Source: CALKZN01 sp050633785 (GTDB lineage Bacteria; Pseudomonadota; Gammaproteobacteria; Arenicellales; Arenicellaceae). From it: a stretch of 64,000 bases of DNA. The DNA lies in assembly GCA_050633785.1 (NCBI GenBank), contig JBOEHE010000031.1:1-64000 (forward strand), in the 5' to 3' direction. The notes below the pieces were generated by a model. That model did no database searches and was not told the DNA's origin. It saw only the letters and a list, made by a program, of their open reading frames with translations. The number at the start of each line of letters is the position of its first letter. Position 1 is the first letter of the stretch. The translations under genes were made by a program, and so were the position numbers. Below, in pieces: positions 1 through 8,074 of this stretch.

Positions 1-678
1 ATCCAAGCAGTAGGCTGGGCAATGGCTAATGCTTACAAAGGTTCCAACGATATCGCACTGGCCTATACCGGCGAAGGGGCTACCGCAGAAGGTGATTTCC
101 ACTACGCGTTAAATTTTGCCTCAACTCACAGAGCTCCTGTAATCATAAATGTGGTCAACAATCAATGGGCGATTTCCACCTTTCAAGGCATAGCTGGTGG
201 ACAAAGTAAGACCTTTGCTCGGCGCTCTCAAGGCTATGGCCTTGCGGCCTTACGCGTTGATGGCAATGATTTTCTGGCGGTCCATGCCGTTACCCAATGG
301 GCTGCCGAACGTGCTCGCAATGGCGGGGGCGCAACTGTAATCGAACACTTTACATACCGAGCCGAAGGCCATTCAACCTCCGATGATCCACACGGCTATC
401 GACCTCGCGATGAAGGTCAGGCCTGGCCCTTGGGTGATCCAGTGGAGCGCCTCAAGCAACACCTGATAAACCTGGGCTGCTGGAGCGAAGAACAACACCA
501 GGAGTTGCTTGAAACAACCAAGCAATTGGTTCTAAAAACCTATAAAGAAGCTGAAGCCATTGGCTATGCAACTTCAGGAGGTACAGGCGGCATCGACCCT
601 GCCAGCATGTTTGAAGACGTTTTTGAAGAAATGCCTGAGCATCTCCAGCAACAACAACGCAAGTCAATGGAGAACTAA
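1..678 (+). CDS. bkdA1: Branched-chain 2-oxoacid dehydrogenase E1 alpha subunit, 3' part
   Basis: C-terminal 225 residues of the thiamine-diphosphate E1 alpha subunit; the reading frame is open from base 1, so the gene starts outside the window. E1 decarboxylates the 2-oxoacids made from valine, leucine and isoleucine and passes the acyl group to lipoyl-E2. The visible part contains the TPP motif, GEGATAEGD followed about 26 residues later by NNQWAIS, and the YRAEGHSTSDDP segment typical of the family. It ends 4 bases before the E1 beta start, so the genes form one transcription unit. A pyruvate-type E1 alpha is the alternative, but the leucine dehydrogenase downstream favours branched-chain substrates. 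Confidence 0.93.
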   Translation: MQAVGWAMANAYKGSNDIALAYTGEGATAEGDFHYALNFASTHRAPVIINVVNNQWAISTFQGIAGGQSKTFARRSQGYGLAALRVDGNDFLAVHAVTQWAAERARNGGGATVIEHFTYRAEGHSTSDDPHGYRPRDEGQAWPLGDPVERLKQHLINLGCWSEEQHQELLETTKQLVLKTYKEAEAIGYATSGGTGGIDPASMFEDVFEEMPEHLQQQQRKSMEN

Positions 679-682
679 TATT

Positions 683-1696
683 ATGGCAACAATGAATATG
701 ATAGAAGCCATTCGTTCTGCCCTTGATGTCAAGATGGCGGACGATGCAAACGTTCTGTCATTCGGTGAAGATGCCGGATATTTTGGCGGTGTTTTCCGCT
801 GCACAGCAGGTTTACAGGAAAAGTATGGTCTGCACCGCAGCTTTGACACCCAAATTGCCGAAGGCGGCATTATTGGCATGGCCATAGGCATGGCAGCCAA
901 TGGTTTACGCCCTGTCGCTGAAATCCAATTCTCGGATTATATATATCCCGGCTACGACCAGATTGTCTCTGAAGCAGCACGCTTGCGCCACCGCAGTGCA
1001 GGCGATTTCACCGTCCCCATGGTTATCAGAACTCCTGTTGGTGGTGGAATTTATGGCGGTAATACGCACTCACAAAGCCCAGAAGCTCTGTTCACACACG
1101 TTTGTGGCCTGAAGACAGTCATTCCTTCCAATCCTCAGGATGCCAAAGGATTATTGATCAGCGCCATTGAAGATAACGATCCGGTTTTATTTCTGGAGCC
1201 CAAGCGCTTATATAACGGACCTTTCGACGGCGACCCACACAAAGCATTGACCCCATGGTCAAAGCATGACCTCGGAGAAGTTGACGAAGGTATTGTCAGA
1301 GTACCGCTGGCCAAAGCGAAGGTCTTACAAACTGGCAGTGACGTTACTATTTTAACTTATGGGACTCACGTCTGGGTCAGCGAAGCTGCCGCTGCCGCTG
1401 TTGATGCCAGCATAGAAATTATCGACTTACGTTCGTTAATGCCATTGGATATAGACACTATTGTTGCATCCGTGCGCAAAACAGGCCGTTGCGTCATAGT
1501 ACACGAAGCCACTAAGACCTCTGGTTTCGGCGCCGAATTGTCCGCACTAGTCCAAGAAGAATGCTTTTATTCACTGGAATCACCCATTACCCGGGTAACC
1601 GGTTGGGACACCCCCTACCCTCATGCTCTTGAATGGCACTACTTTCCAAGCCAGCAACGCGTCATCAATGCCATCAACACCGTTCTGGAGGAATAA
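683..1696 (+). CDS. bkdA2: Branched-chain 2-oxoacid dehydrogenase E1 beta subunit
   Basis: 337-residue E1 beta subunit; it forms the alpha2-beta2 heterotetramer with the preceding gene and completes the TPP site. The frame is open further upstream, inside E1 alpha, but the protein begins normally at ATG 683 (MATMNMIEAIRSALD), 4 bases after the E1 alpha stop. Family segments are visible: FGEDAGYFGGVFR near residue 27, EIQFSDYIYPGYDQI near 82, and the C-terminal transketolase part with IIDLRSLMPLD. Length is usual for the family. The stop codon overlaps the E2 start by one base (TAATG), which suggests translational coupling. Confidence 0.95.
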   Translation: MATMNMIEAIRSALDVKMADDANVLSFGEDAGYFGGVFRCTAGLQEKYGLHRSFDTQIAEGGIIGMAIGMAANGLRPVAEIQFSDYIYPGYDQIVSEAARLRHRSAGDFTVPMVIRTPVGGGIYGGNTHSQSPEALFTHVCGLKTVIPSNPQDAKGLLISAIEDNDPVLFLEPKRLYNGPFDGDPHKALTPWSKHDLGEVDEGIVRVPLAKAKVLQTGSDVTILTYGTHVWVSEAAAAAVDASIEIIDLRSLMPLDIDTIVASVRKTGRCVIVHEATKTSGFGAELSALVQEECFYSLESPITRVTGWDTPYPHALEWHYFPSQQRVINAINTVLEE

Positions 1697-2952
1697 TGGA
1701 GAACTACACGTTTAAAATGCCCGATATCGGTGAAGGCATCGTCGAGGCTGAAGTGGTCAAATGGTACGTGGCTGTTGGCGACATGGTAAAGGAAGATGAC
1801 ACCATTGCCGATGTTATGACCGACAAAGCCACCGTTGAAATCACGTCCCCAGTGGACGGCACCGTTGCTGTGCTGGGTTGCAATGAAGGTGAGGATCTGG
1901 CGATTGGTTCTGACTTTGTTGTCTTCAAACAGGAAACCCCCAGCTCAAGCTCTACCAACACAAATCCTGAGTCCTCCGCTGAAACACCTGACTGCACGCA
2001 ATCGGTTGAGGAACAAGCACCGCAGGCCAAAGCTCAAGAAATAGCCGCAGAACCTAAACCAGATGCAGTGCACAAACCCCTGGCTTCTCCCTCCGTGCGT
2101 CGCCGGGCACGCAAGCATGGCATTGCACTCACTGACATTGCCGGACATGGGCCCGATCACCGTGTCCTTCAGTCAGACATTGACGCCTATCTGGCTAAAG
2201 CAACACCATCCACTTTATCATCATCAGAAACAGATGGCCGTTATCGCAAACGAGAAGGCTCTGAACAGATCAAAGTCAAAGGTTTGCGCAAGGTTATTGG
2301 CGAACGTATGCAATTAGCCAAACAGCATATCCCCCATTTTAGTTATATCGAAGAAGTTGATGTCACTGAACTTGAAAAGTTACGTGCTCACCTGAACCAC
2401 ACCAAAGCAGCAGAGCTTCCTAAGCTGACTATTCTGCCTTTTTTCATCCGAGCCATGATCAACAGCATCAGCAAAAACTTTGCACAAATGAACGCACACT
2501 ATGATGATTCAGACAATGCTATTACTCGGCACCATGGGCTGCACATTGGTATCGCAACTCAAACGCCAGCTGGTTTGATGGTTCCAGTGATACGACATGC
2601 TGAAACGATGGATATCTGGCAACTCGCCAATGAAATCAAACGCATTGCCACCAGTGCCAGAAATAATTCATTGTCACCACAGGAACTTTCCGGCTCAACC
2701 ATCACCGTTACCAGTCTTGGCCCCTTAGGCGGCATTGCGACTACACCGGTAATCAACCGCCCTGAAGTTGCCATAGTGGGTCCAAATAAAATCAACGATA
2801 AGCTAACACTCCATGATGGACAGATAATCAATCGTAAGGTGATGAATATTTCATCATCCTTTGACCACCGAGTTCTAGATGGTGCTGAAGCAGCAGAGTT
2901 TATCCAAGCCATTCGAGCACAATTGGAGTTCCCTGCCACCATATTCATCTAA
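1696..2952 (+). CDS. bkdB: Branched-chain 2-oxoacid dehydrogenase E2 (dihydrolipoyl transacylase)
   Basis: 418-residue E2 core protein. Domains in order: one lipoyl domain (residues about 4-78, lipoylated lysine K44 in the DKATVEI motif), an Ala/Pro/Glu-rich linker, a peripheral subunit-binding domain (about 130-170, SPSVRRRARKHGI), a second linker, and the catalytic domain with the FDHRVLDG active-site motif near residue 392. It moves the acyl group from lipoate to CoA, giving isobutyryl-, isovaleryl- or 2-methylbutyryl-CoA. ATG 1696 overlaps the E1 beta stop. No E3 (lipoamide dehydrogenase) follows here, so the complex must use one from elsewhere or from upstream of the window. Confidence 0.95.
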   Translation: MENYTFKMPDIGEGIVEAEVVKWYVAVGDMVKEDDTIADVMTDKATVEITSPVDGTVAVLGCNEGEDLAIGSDFVVFKQETPSSSSTNTNPESSAETPDCTQSVEEQAPQAKAQEIAAEPKPDAVHKPLASPSVRRRARKHGIALTDIAGHGPDHRVLQSDIDAYLAKATPSTLSSSETDGRYRKREGSEQIKVKGLRKVIGERMQLAKQHIPHFSYIEEVDVTELEKLRAHLNHTKAAELPKLTILPFFIRAMINSISKNFAQMNAHYDDSDNAITRHHGLHIGIATQTPAGLMVPVIRHAETMDIWQLANEIKRIATSARNNSLSPQELSGSTITVTSLGPLGGIATTPVINRPEVAIVGPNKINDKLTLHDGQIINRKVMNISSSFDHRVLDGAEAAEFIQAIRAQLEFPATIFI

Positions 2953-3024
2953 TTGCTGAACTAAGTCCGGTAAAAAACACCGTCAAAACCAGCAATACAC
3001 ATACTTAATGCTAAATCTATTTAA

Positions 3025-4098
3025 ATGACTATGACACTATTCAACAACCCTGATTTTGACCAACATGAGAAGGTTATCTGCCACTATGACGCTCAATCTG
3101 GCTTAAAAGCTATTGTTGCCATTCACAATACTCGATTGGGCCCTGCTCTGGGCGGCTGCCGCATATACCCTTATGCGACCGATGCCGATGCGATAACAGA
3201 TGTGTTGCGTCTGGCACGCGGCATGACCTATAAATCAGCTTTGGCCAACCTCGCTCTTGGCGGGGGGAAATCCGTAATTATTGCCGACCCCAGAAAGGAC
3301 AAGACCCCCGAATTATTACTGGCTATGGGACGTTTTGTCGAAAGTTTGGCTGGAGACTATATTCTGGGCCAGGACTCAGGCACAACAGTCAACGATTTGA
3401 CCACTATCGCACAGGAAACATCACACCTTGTTGGCAACCAGACTCTCACCCAGAATAATCAACCTCATTGCACTGCCGACCCGTCGCCCTATACCGCTTT
3501 AGGCGTCTTTGCCAGTATCCAGGCAGCGGTAGCTCATCGTTTTGGCAGCAACGCTCTTGATGGCATTAAAGTAGCTATTCAGGGAGTTGGTAATGTCGGT
3601 ATGGGCTTAGCCAGACACTTGCATGAAGCTGGCGCGGAACTGTTGGTCAGCGATGTGAACGAAGAGCAATTGAAAGTAGCTGAACAGACACTCAATGCCA
3701 GAATAGTCAATAGTGACGACATTCACCGCCAGGCAGTCGATATTTTTGCACCTTGTGCTCTGGGAGGCAGTATCAATGCTCGCAGTATTGAAGAACTGCA
3801 AGCCAGCATCATCGTAGGCGGTGCCAATAATCAATTACTGGAAGACACTTGCGGGCAAGCCTTACAGGCGAAAAATATTCTCTATGCACCTGATTATGTG
3901 GTCAACGCCGGTGGCGTTATCTTTCTGGAGTATCTACGCACAAAACGTAGCCCGAAAGATGCCAGACAACATATCTTGAGCATCAGCGATACATTGATGG
4001 AGATTTTCACCTGTGCAGAACAGACCAAGATGCCAACCAATGCAGTCGCAGACCAATTAGCTCAAGAGCGCTTTCAAGGTAAAACCAACCATCTATAG
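3025..4098 (+). CDS. Leucine (branched-chain amino acid) dehydrogenase
   Basis: 357-residue NAD-dependent Glu/Leu/Phe/Val dehydrogenase family enzyme, which oxidatively deaminates leucine, valine and isoleucine to the 2-oxoacids used by the preceding dehydrogenase complex. Seen: the glycine-rich substrate loop GPALGGCRIYPY, the catalytic-lysine segment LALGGGKSVIIAD, GQDSGT, and the Rossmann motif GVGNVGMGLARHLHEAGAEL near residue 190. It follows E2 by 72 bases without a clear terminator and probably belongs to the same operon. Phenylalanine dehydrogenase is possible by fold, but the neighbours make leucine/valine the better call. Confidence 0.92.
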   Translation: MTMTLFNNPDFDQHEKVICHYDAQSGLKAIVAIHNTRLGPALGGCRIYPYATDADAITDVLRLARGMTYKSALANLALGGGKSVIIADPRKDKTPELLLAMGRFVESLAGDYILGQDSGTTVNDLTTIAQETSHLVGNQTLTQNNQPHCTADPSPYTALGVFASIQAAVAHRFGSNALDGIKVAIQGVGNVGMGLARHLHEAGAELLVSDVNEEQLKVAEQTLNARIVNSDDIHRQAVDIFAPCALGGSINARSIEELQASIIVGGANNQLLEDTCGQALQAKNILYAPDYVVNAGGVIFLEYLRTKRSPKDARQHILSISDTLMEIFTCAEQTKMPTNAVADQLAQERFQGKTNHL

Positions 4099-4134
4099 CA
4101 AACCGTAATAAAAACCAGCAGAGTCACTTTAAAC

Positions 4135-4155
4135 ACCGTCTTCTATGAAGACGGT
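4135..4155 (+). terminator. Hairpin after leucine dehydrogenase
   Basis: Perfect 9-bp inverted repeat ACCGTCTTC / GAAGACGGT with a 3-base loop, 36 bases past the stop codon. The following bases (TATTGCTCC) form only a weak T tract, so this may be a weak terminator or an RNA-stabilising hairpin. The rest of the gap up to 4332 shows nothing else clear. Confidence 0.5.
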
Positions 4156-4332
4156 TATTGCTCCTATTGCTGGAAACACAAGCCCTGCACTATTGAAGCC
4201 TGCTCTCAAACAAGCAAGGAAGAAATCCACACAATGAATATACCATCATTCGACTTAATTAAACGCATTTGCTAATAGGCTATTCAGATAGTATAAACAG
4301 AGTATGACTCTATAATTATTGCTATTGAACTT

Positions 4333-5196
4333 ATGCCTCAAGACAATCAGGATAGCTCCATTTTTGAACTGGAAAAAATTGACCTCAATATCTATCGTGG
4401 AATAAGCCAGGATATTGGCACCGGGAGAATCTATGGCGGTCAAGTCTTAGGGCAAGGCATTGCAGCAGCAATGGCAACGGTATCAGATGAACGCAATATT
4501 CATTCAGCCCATGCCTATTTTTTACGCACCGGCGACCACAATGAACCGGTTGTCTACATGATCGACAATTCTCGTGATGGGCGCAGCTATTCTTCACGCA
4601 CCATTACCGCCATACAAAAAGGCCGGCCCATCTGCACCATTATGTGTTCGTTTCAATGTGAAGAAGACAGCGAATTGGATTACGCCGCCCCAATAAAAGA
4701 ACCCGTCGCCAGCAATGCGCAATTAATAGAACTCGATTTATCAGACCATGCTGCAGAGTCATCCCAAAACCGCAGTGCTCGCAGCAAAATTCTGAGTAAT
4801 TTACCTTTCCGGCTGAGGTATTTAAAAAATGATGAAGAACAACAGAACAGCCTGGAAAATTATTGGCTGACGACCAACAGGCCGATTGATGATAACGATA
4901 CTGACTTGCATCGCTCAATGCTGGCCTATTGTTCTGACTTTCGTCTGTTAACCTCCACTTTGCGTGCTATCGGTTACCGCTACCGGGTTCAAGAGACCAT
5001 GCTGGCAACCATCTGCCATGCCATTTGGTTCCATCGCGATTTTCGTATTGATGACTGGTTATTTACCCAATGCGAACCCTTGTCTCTGTCAAATGGTCGT
5101 GGTTTGGCCAAAGGAAGCATTTATAACTCAGAGGGCGTGCTGGTTGCATCTACCATGCAGGAAGGCGTTGTCAGAAAACTCCAACCAAAAACATGA
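4333..5196 (+). CDS. tesB: Acyl-CoA thioesterase II
   Basis: 287-residue double-hotdog thioesterase that releases free acids from acyl-CoA. The N-terminal hotdog has the family pattern IYGGQVLGQGIAAA (about residue 35) and FLRTGDHNEPVVYMID. The C-terminal hotdog carries AYCSDFRLL, containing the catalytic Asp position of E. coli TesB, then WFHRDFRIDDW and the terminal STMQEGVVR, holding the catalytic Gln. Length matches TesB. The last four bases overlap the next start (ATGA), so it is translated together with the MarC-family gene. Confidence 0.93.
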   Translation: MPQDNQDSSIFELEKIDLNIYRGISQDIGTGRIYGGQVLGQGIAAAMATVSDERNIHSAHAYFLRTGDHNEPVVYMIDNSRDGRSYSSRTITAIQKGRPICTIMCSFQCEEDSELDYAAPIKEPVASNAQLIELDLSDHAAESSQNRSARSKILSNLPFRLRYLKNDEEQQNSLENYWLTTNRPIDDNDTDLHRSMLAYCSDFRLLTSTLRAIGYRYRVQETMLATICHAIWFHRDFRIDDWLFTQCEPLSLSNGRGLAKGSIYNSEGVLVASTMQEGVVRKLQPKT

Positions 5197-5783
5197 CTTT
5201 ATTCAGCGGGTTGTTCCTAAAACTATTCTTTTTATTCACACCCTTTTCAGCTCTAACACTGTTTTTGATCATGACCAAAGGTTTTGCCTCGCAGGAACGC
5301 AACCGAGTCGCTTTACGGGTAGCCTTTTCCATCAGTGTCATCAGCACCGTACTGCTGTTTTTTGGTAACACACTGTTTACTTTGTTAGGGATCACTCTGG
5401 ATGCCTTTCGCGTGGGTGCTGGCACTTTATTGTTTCTATCAGCAGTTAATCTCGCTCAATCAAAAACTCAAGTGACACCCACTGAAGACTCTCAGGATAT
5501 CGCAGTCGTCCCTCTGGCTATTCCTATCATCGTCGGGCCTGCGACGATCGGTACATTGATGGTATTAGGCTCTGAACGTGAATCCCTATCTCAAACACTG
5601 ATCACTTTGACAGCCTTATTAGCAGCCATTGTCTGTGTCTGGCTGGTGTTGCGTTCAGGCCCGGCCATCGAAGCCCGCCTGGGCGCCAGAGGCATCAATA
5701 TCCTGAGCAAAATAAGCGGCCTGATTCTAGCTGCTATCGCCGCTCAGATGGTTTTATCTGGAGTCGCGAGCTTTTTACAATGA
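5193..5783 (+). CDS. MarC-family integral membrane protein
   Basis: 196 residues with about six hydrophobic segments; the family (formerly UPF0056) sits in the inner membrane and its transported substrate is uncertain despite the old antibiotic-resistance name. Seen: the N-terminal FTPFSALTLFLIMTKG, LGITLDAFRVGAGTLLFL, and VVPLAIPIIVGPATIGTLMV, the conserved P-x-GP-x-TI pattern in the middle of the protein. It overlaps tesB by 4 bases. It ends 36 bases from the end of the convergent transporter gene, with no obvious terminator in between. Confidence 0.9.
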   Translation: MTLFSGLFLKLFFLFTPFSALTLFLIMTKGFASQERNRVALRVAFSISVISTVLLFFGNTLFTLLGITLDAFRVGAGTLLFLSAVNLAQSKTQVTPTEDSQDIAVVPLAIPIIVGPATIGTLMVLGSERESLSQTLITLTALLAAIVCVWLVLRSGPAIEARLGARGINILSKISGLILAAIAAQMVLSGVASFLQ

Positions 5784-5818
5784 AGGACACAATAAGCTTA
5801 CGATCCAAGAAGCCCTGA

Positions 5819-6721
5819 TCATAAATCTTGCCGGTATTTCTTTAAACCAAACCAACTCTTGCGGGCTTGCAACTCAAAACTGATCAAACCACTGCAAATC
5901 AAGGCAGCACCCACCCAAACATTCAGCAGCACAGGTTCATTATTAAGCCAGCTGCCCAGCAACAGGCAGCTGATTGGCGTGATAAGGGCAATCAAAGCAA
6001 CGCGAGTAGCTTCCATATTTTTCAACAGATAGTAATACAGAGAAAAGCCCAAGGTGGTTCCCACCAGGCCTAAGTAGGCGATACTTGAGATCTCTTTACT
6101 GGATAAAACTGGAAACCATTCATCAGACAAGCACAGCCAAGACACAATATAAAACGGAATAGCGACTGTCAGGCCGCCTATATTGGTTTGTAGACCTGTC
6201 AGATTCGCTGTCTGATTCAAGCGTTTTATCCAGACAGCACTCAGACCAGATACCATCACAGCAAACAGGATCATAATAATCCCCCAGACTGCATCGGCAC
6301 TCACATCGAATCCTGATGCAAAAACAAATACCAGACCAGCAAAACCCAGACACATGCCCAGTACTTTATTCCAGGACAAGCTGCGTTCACGCAGGAAAAT
6401 TCGTGCACAAATGCCCGTGGTTATTGGCGACAGGCCAAACAAGACAGAAATCCAACCCGATGGTATGCGTTGCGCCGAAAGATAAACCAGTGTCATAGCC
6501 GCAAACATGGATAAACCCGTCACCAGATAAACCGGTACTTGCCTTTTATTGAAAGGCACTCTCACGCGCATAAAATAGGCCAGAACCCAACAACCTGCAA
6601 CACCAATCAACATGCGTATCGCAAGGGCATATAAGGGCGATGAAACTCCGCTCCATTGCACTGTCAATGGGGTGGTAGACCAGATAACAATAACGACTAA
6701 ATAAGACAAAGTGATGGACAT
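5819..6721 (-). CDS. EamA/DMT-family transporter
   Basis: 300-residue drug/metabolite transporter with ten predicted membrane helices arranged as two EamA repeats. Residues 1-130 include IVIWSTTPLTVQWSG and LVYLSAQRIPSGWISVLFGLSP; the second repeat ends VALIALITPISCLLLGSWLNNEP. The substrate cannot be read from sequence. The open frame extends 19 codons further upstream, but ATG 6721 is preferred because AAAGGA lies six bases before it and the first helix follows directly. An intrinsic terminator on the same strand lies 63 bases upstream of this start, so its transcript begins after it or reads through it. Confidence 0.88.
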   Translation of the reverse strand: MSITLSYLVVIVIWSTTPLTVQWSGVSSPLYALAIRMLIGVAGCWVLAYFMRVRVPFNKRQVPVYLVTGLSMFAAMTLVYLSAQRIPSGWISVLFGLSPITTGICARIFLRERSLSWNKVLGMCLGFAGLVFVFASGFDVSADAVWGIIMILFAVMVSGLSAVWIKRLNQTANLTGLQTNIGGLTVAIPFYIVSWLCLSDEWFPVLSSKEISSIAYLGLVGTTLGFSLYYYLLKNMEATRVALIALITPISCLLLGSWLNNEPVLLNVWVGAALICSGLISFELQARKSWFGLKKYRQDL

Positions 6722-6783
6722 AAATATTCCTTTGTTGTGTTGTTGCGTCAAAATGACTGACACGTAAACAACTGGCATAAAAA

Positions 6784-6810
6784 AAGCCGCAGGCGGATCG
6801 CCTGCGGCTT
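6784..6810 (-). terminator. Strong intrinsic terminator
   Basis: Perfect 11-bp stem AAGCCGCAGGC / GCCTGCGGCTT around a 5-base loop. On the minus strand the stem is followed directly by a run of T, as in a Rho-independent terminator; on the plus strand a shorter T run follows after four bases, so it may act both ways. It closes the transcript of the 7020-7604 gene, or acts as an attenuator ahead of the DMT transporter. Confidence 0.85.
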
Positions 6811-6975
6811 GATACTTTTTCTAACGTTTCTTTATTATTTCAGATCAGTCAATAAACATCGAGCACACAGGCCTGCCTACAGAAGCGCGGATGACGCTTA
6901 GGCTTCACAGTTGCGACAGTTGATGTGATTTGAATGTTCATACAGCGAGTGTCGATGATATATCTCTATGAGTCA
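6811..6975 (-). other. Possible leader region upstream of the terminator
   Basis: Non-coding stretch between the methyltransferase-like gene and the terminator. Two short minus-strand frames end here: one from ATG 6936 of 30 codons, and an overlapping one ending in HSNHINCRNCEA at stop 6898-6900, which has a CxxC pair but no conventional start codon. Neither has a good ribosome-binding site. With the terminator they could be an attenuation leader for the DMT transporter, or simply decayed sequence. Confidence 0.25.
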
Positions 6976-7019
6976 AATTAAAATTGTCTTATTTTTCAAA
7001 AAACAACTGGCTAAAAGCC

Positions 7020-7604
7020 TCAATGTATTTTCGGTAAATACCGTCCAACCTGCTGGCAATATTCAGCAAAGTCTTGGCCGTGCAGATTGCGCAAATAAGG
7101 CTCTTCAACACCTCGGACCTGCATTTCAATACTCAGATAGATCAACCCTCCCAACAGCAGCATTAACCAGTTTGGAACCATCAGTAACAAGCCAAGGATA
7201 AATATTATCACTCCTGAATAAATTGGGTTTCGCGAATAACGATACAGTCCACGGGTCACTAACCCAGTCTGTTCAGCTTCATCAACACCAATGCGCCAGT
7301 CCTTGCCCATTTGCAGCTGCGCTATGGCTGTAATGACAATACCAACCACCCCCAGAAACACCCCTATCCATAGTTGCCATGGCGCTTTGCCAATCATGCC
7401 AGACAAAGGGTTCATAAAGTCGATAATGGTCAGGGCCAGGCTGCCCAGAAAACCAGTCATTAGCATAAGGCTGGATAATTTAGTGATAATGTTGGCGTTT
7501 CTTGAAACCAAACGAATACCAAAATCCCCAGTATTTCGATACTGAATCAATGGCCGCAATCCTATCGCTATGCATAAAAATATAATGTAAATACCTAGTG
7601 CCAT
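7020..7604 (-). CDS. Isoprenylcysteine/phospholipid methyltransferase-like membrane protein
   Basis: 194-residue membrane protein of the ICMT/PEMT type of small SAM-dependent methyltransferases. Four or five hydrophobic segments are visible. The C-terminal half carries the family signature GLYRYSRNPIYSG (about residues 123-135) and EEPYLRNLHGQDFAEYCQQV, ending RYLPKIH. The bacterial substrate is unknown; bacteria do not generally prenylate proteins, so a lipid or small molecule is likely. It lies 29 bases downstream of the thioesterase 7634-8023 on the same strand and probably shares its transcript. Confidence 0.82.
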   Translation of the reverse strand: MALGIYIIFLCIAIGLRPLIQYRNTGDFGIRLVSRNANIITKLSSLMLMTGFLGSLALTIIDFMNPLSGMIGKAPWQLWIGVFLGVVGIVITAIAQLQMGKDWRIGVDEAEQTGLVTRGLYRYSRNPIYSGVIIFILGLLLMVPNWLMLLLGGLIYLSIEMQVRGVEEPYLRNLHGQDFAEYCQQVGRYLPKIH

Positions 7605-7633
7605 GTCACCACCTTATGTTCTCACCTGTATTG

Positions 7634-8023
7634 TTAAAGCAAATGATCGGTCAACTCTGTACGAATTGAATCCGGGATGATCACCGTCTTTTGCTGATCA
7701 TGATCGAAGTGAACCGCCACCACTTCGGCAACAGCACATTCTCTATCCGTTTGCAGGGCTCGCTGCTGTAATACAAATGACGAATTGCCAATTTTCTTAA
7801 CCGCAGTCTCAATCGTAACCTCATGTTGATAATACAATTGCTGTTTGAACTCAATACTGACTTTGGCCAGTACCAAGTTCCACTTTCGTGGATCCAAATC
7901 CGGAATGAATAGTTTAAACAGGTCACGACGACCACTTTCAAACCAATCAGCAATTGCGACATTGTTAATGTGCCGCAAAGCATCGGTATCGCTGAACCTC
8001 GGTATTATCACCCTCTGCCACAT
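7634..8023 (-). CDS. YbgC/4HBT-type acyl-CoA thioesterase
   Basis: 129-residue single-hotdog protein. The N-terminal FSDTDALRHINNVAIADWFESGR matches the 4-hydroxybenzoyl-CoA thioesterase family, where the Asp of DTDxxxHxNN-type motifs is catalytic and the following long helix packs in the hotdog. The substrate is not evident; related proteins hydrolyse short- or medium-chain acyl-CoA. It has a normal ATG start and lies between the OsmC fusion (51 bases upstream on the same strand) and the methyltransferase-like gene, suggesting a three-gene unit. Confidence 0.85.
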   Translation of the reverse strand: MWQRVIIPRFSDTDALRHINNVAIADWFESGRRDLFKLFIPDLDPRKWNLVLAKVSIEFKQQLYYQHEVTIETAVKKIGNSSFVLQQRALQTDRECAVAEVVAVHFDHDQQKTVIIPDSIRTELTDHLL

Positions 8024-8074
8024 GTTTTTTGTACCTCTGACTATAAAAAATCGTTTGTTATTAACAACCCATCA

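Noticed and set aside
3025..4098. Glutamate dehydrogenase as an alternative call
   Set aside because: The length (357 residues) and the motif GPALGGCRIYPY belong to the leucine/valine dehydrogenase branch, and it follows the keto acid dehydrogenase genes.
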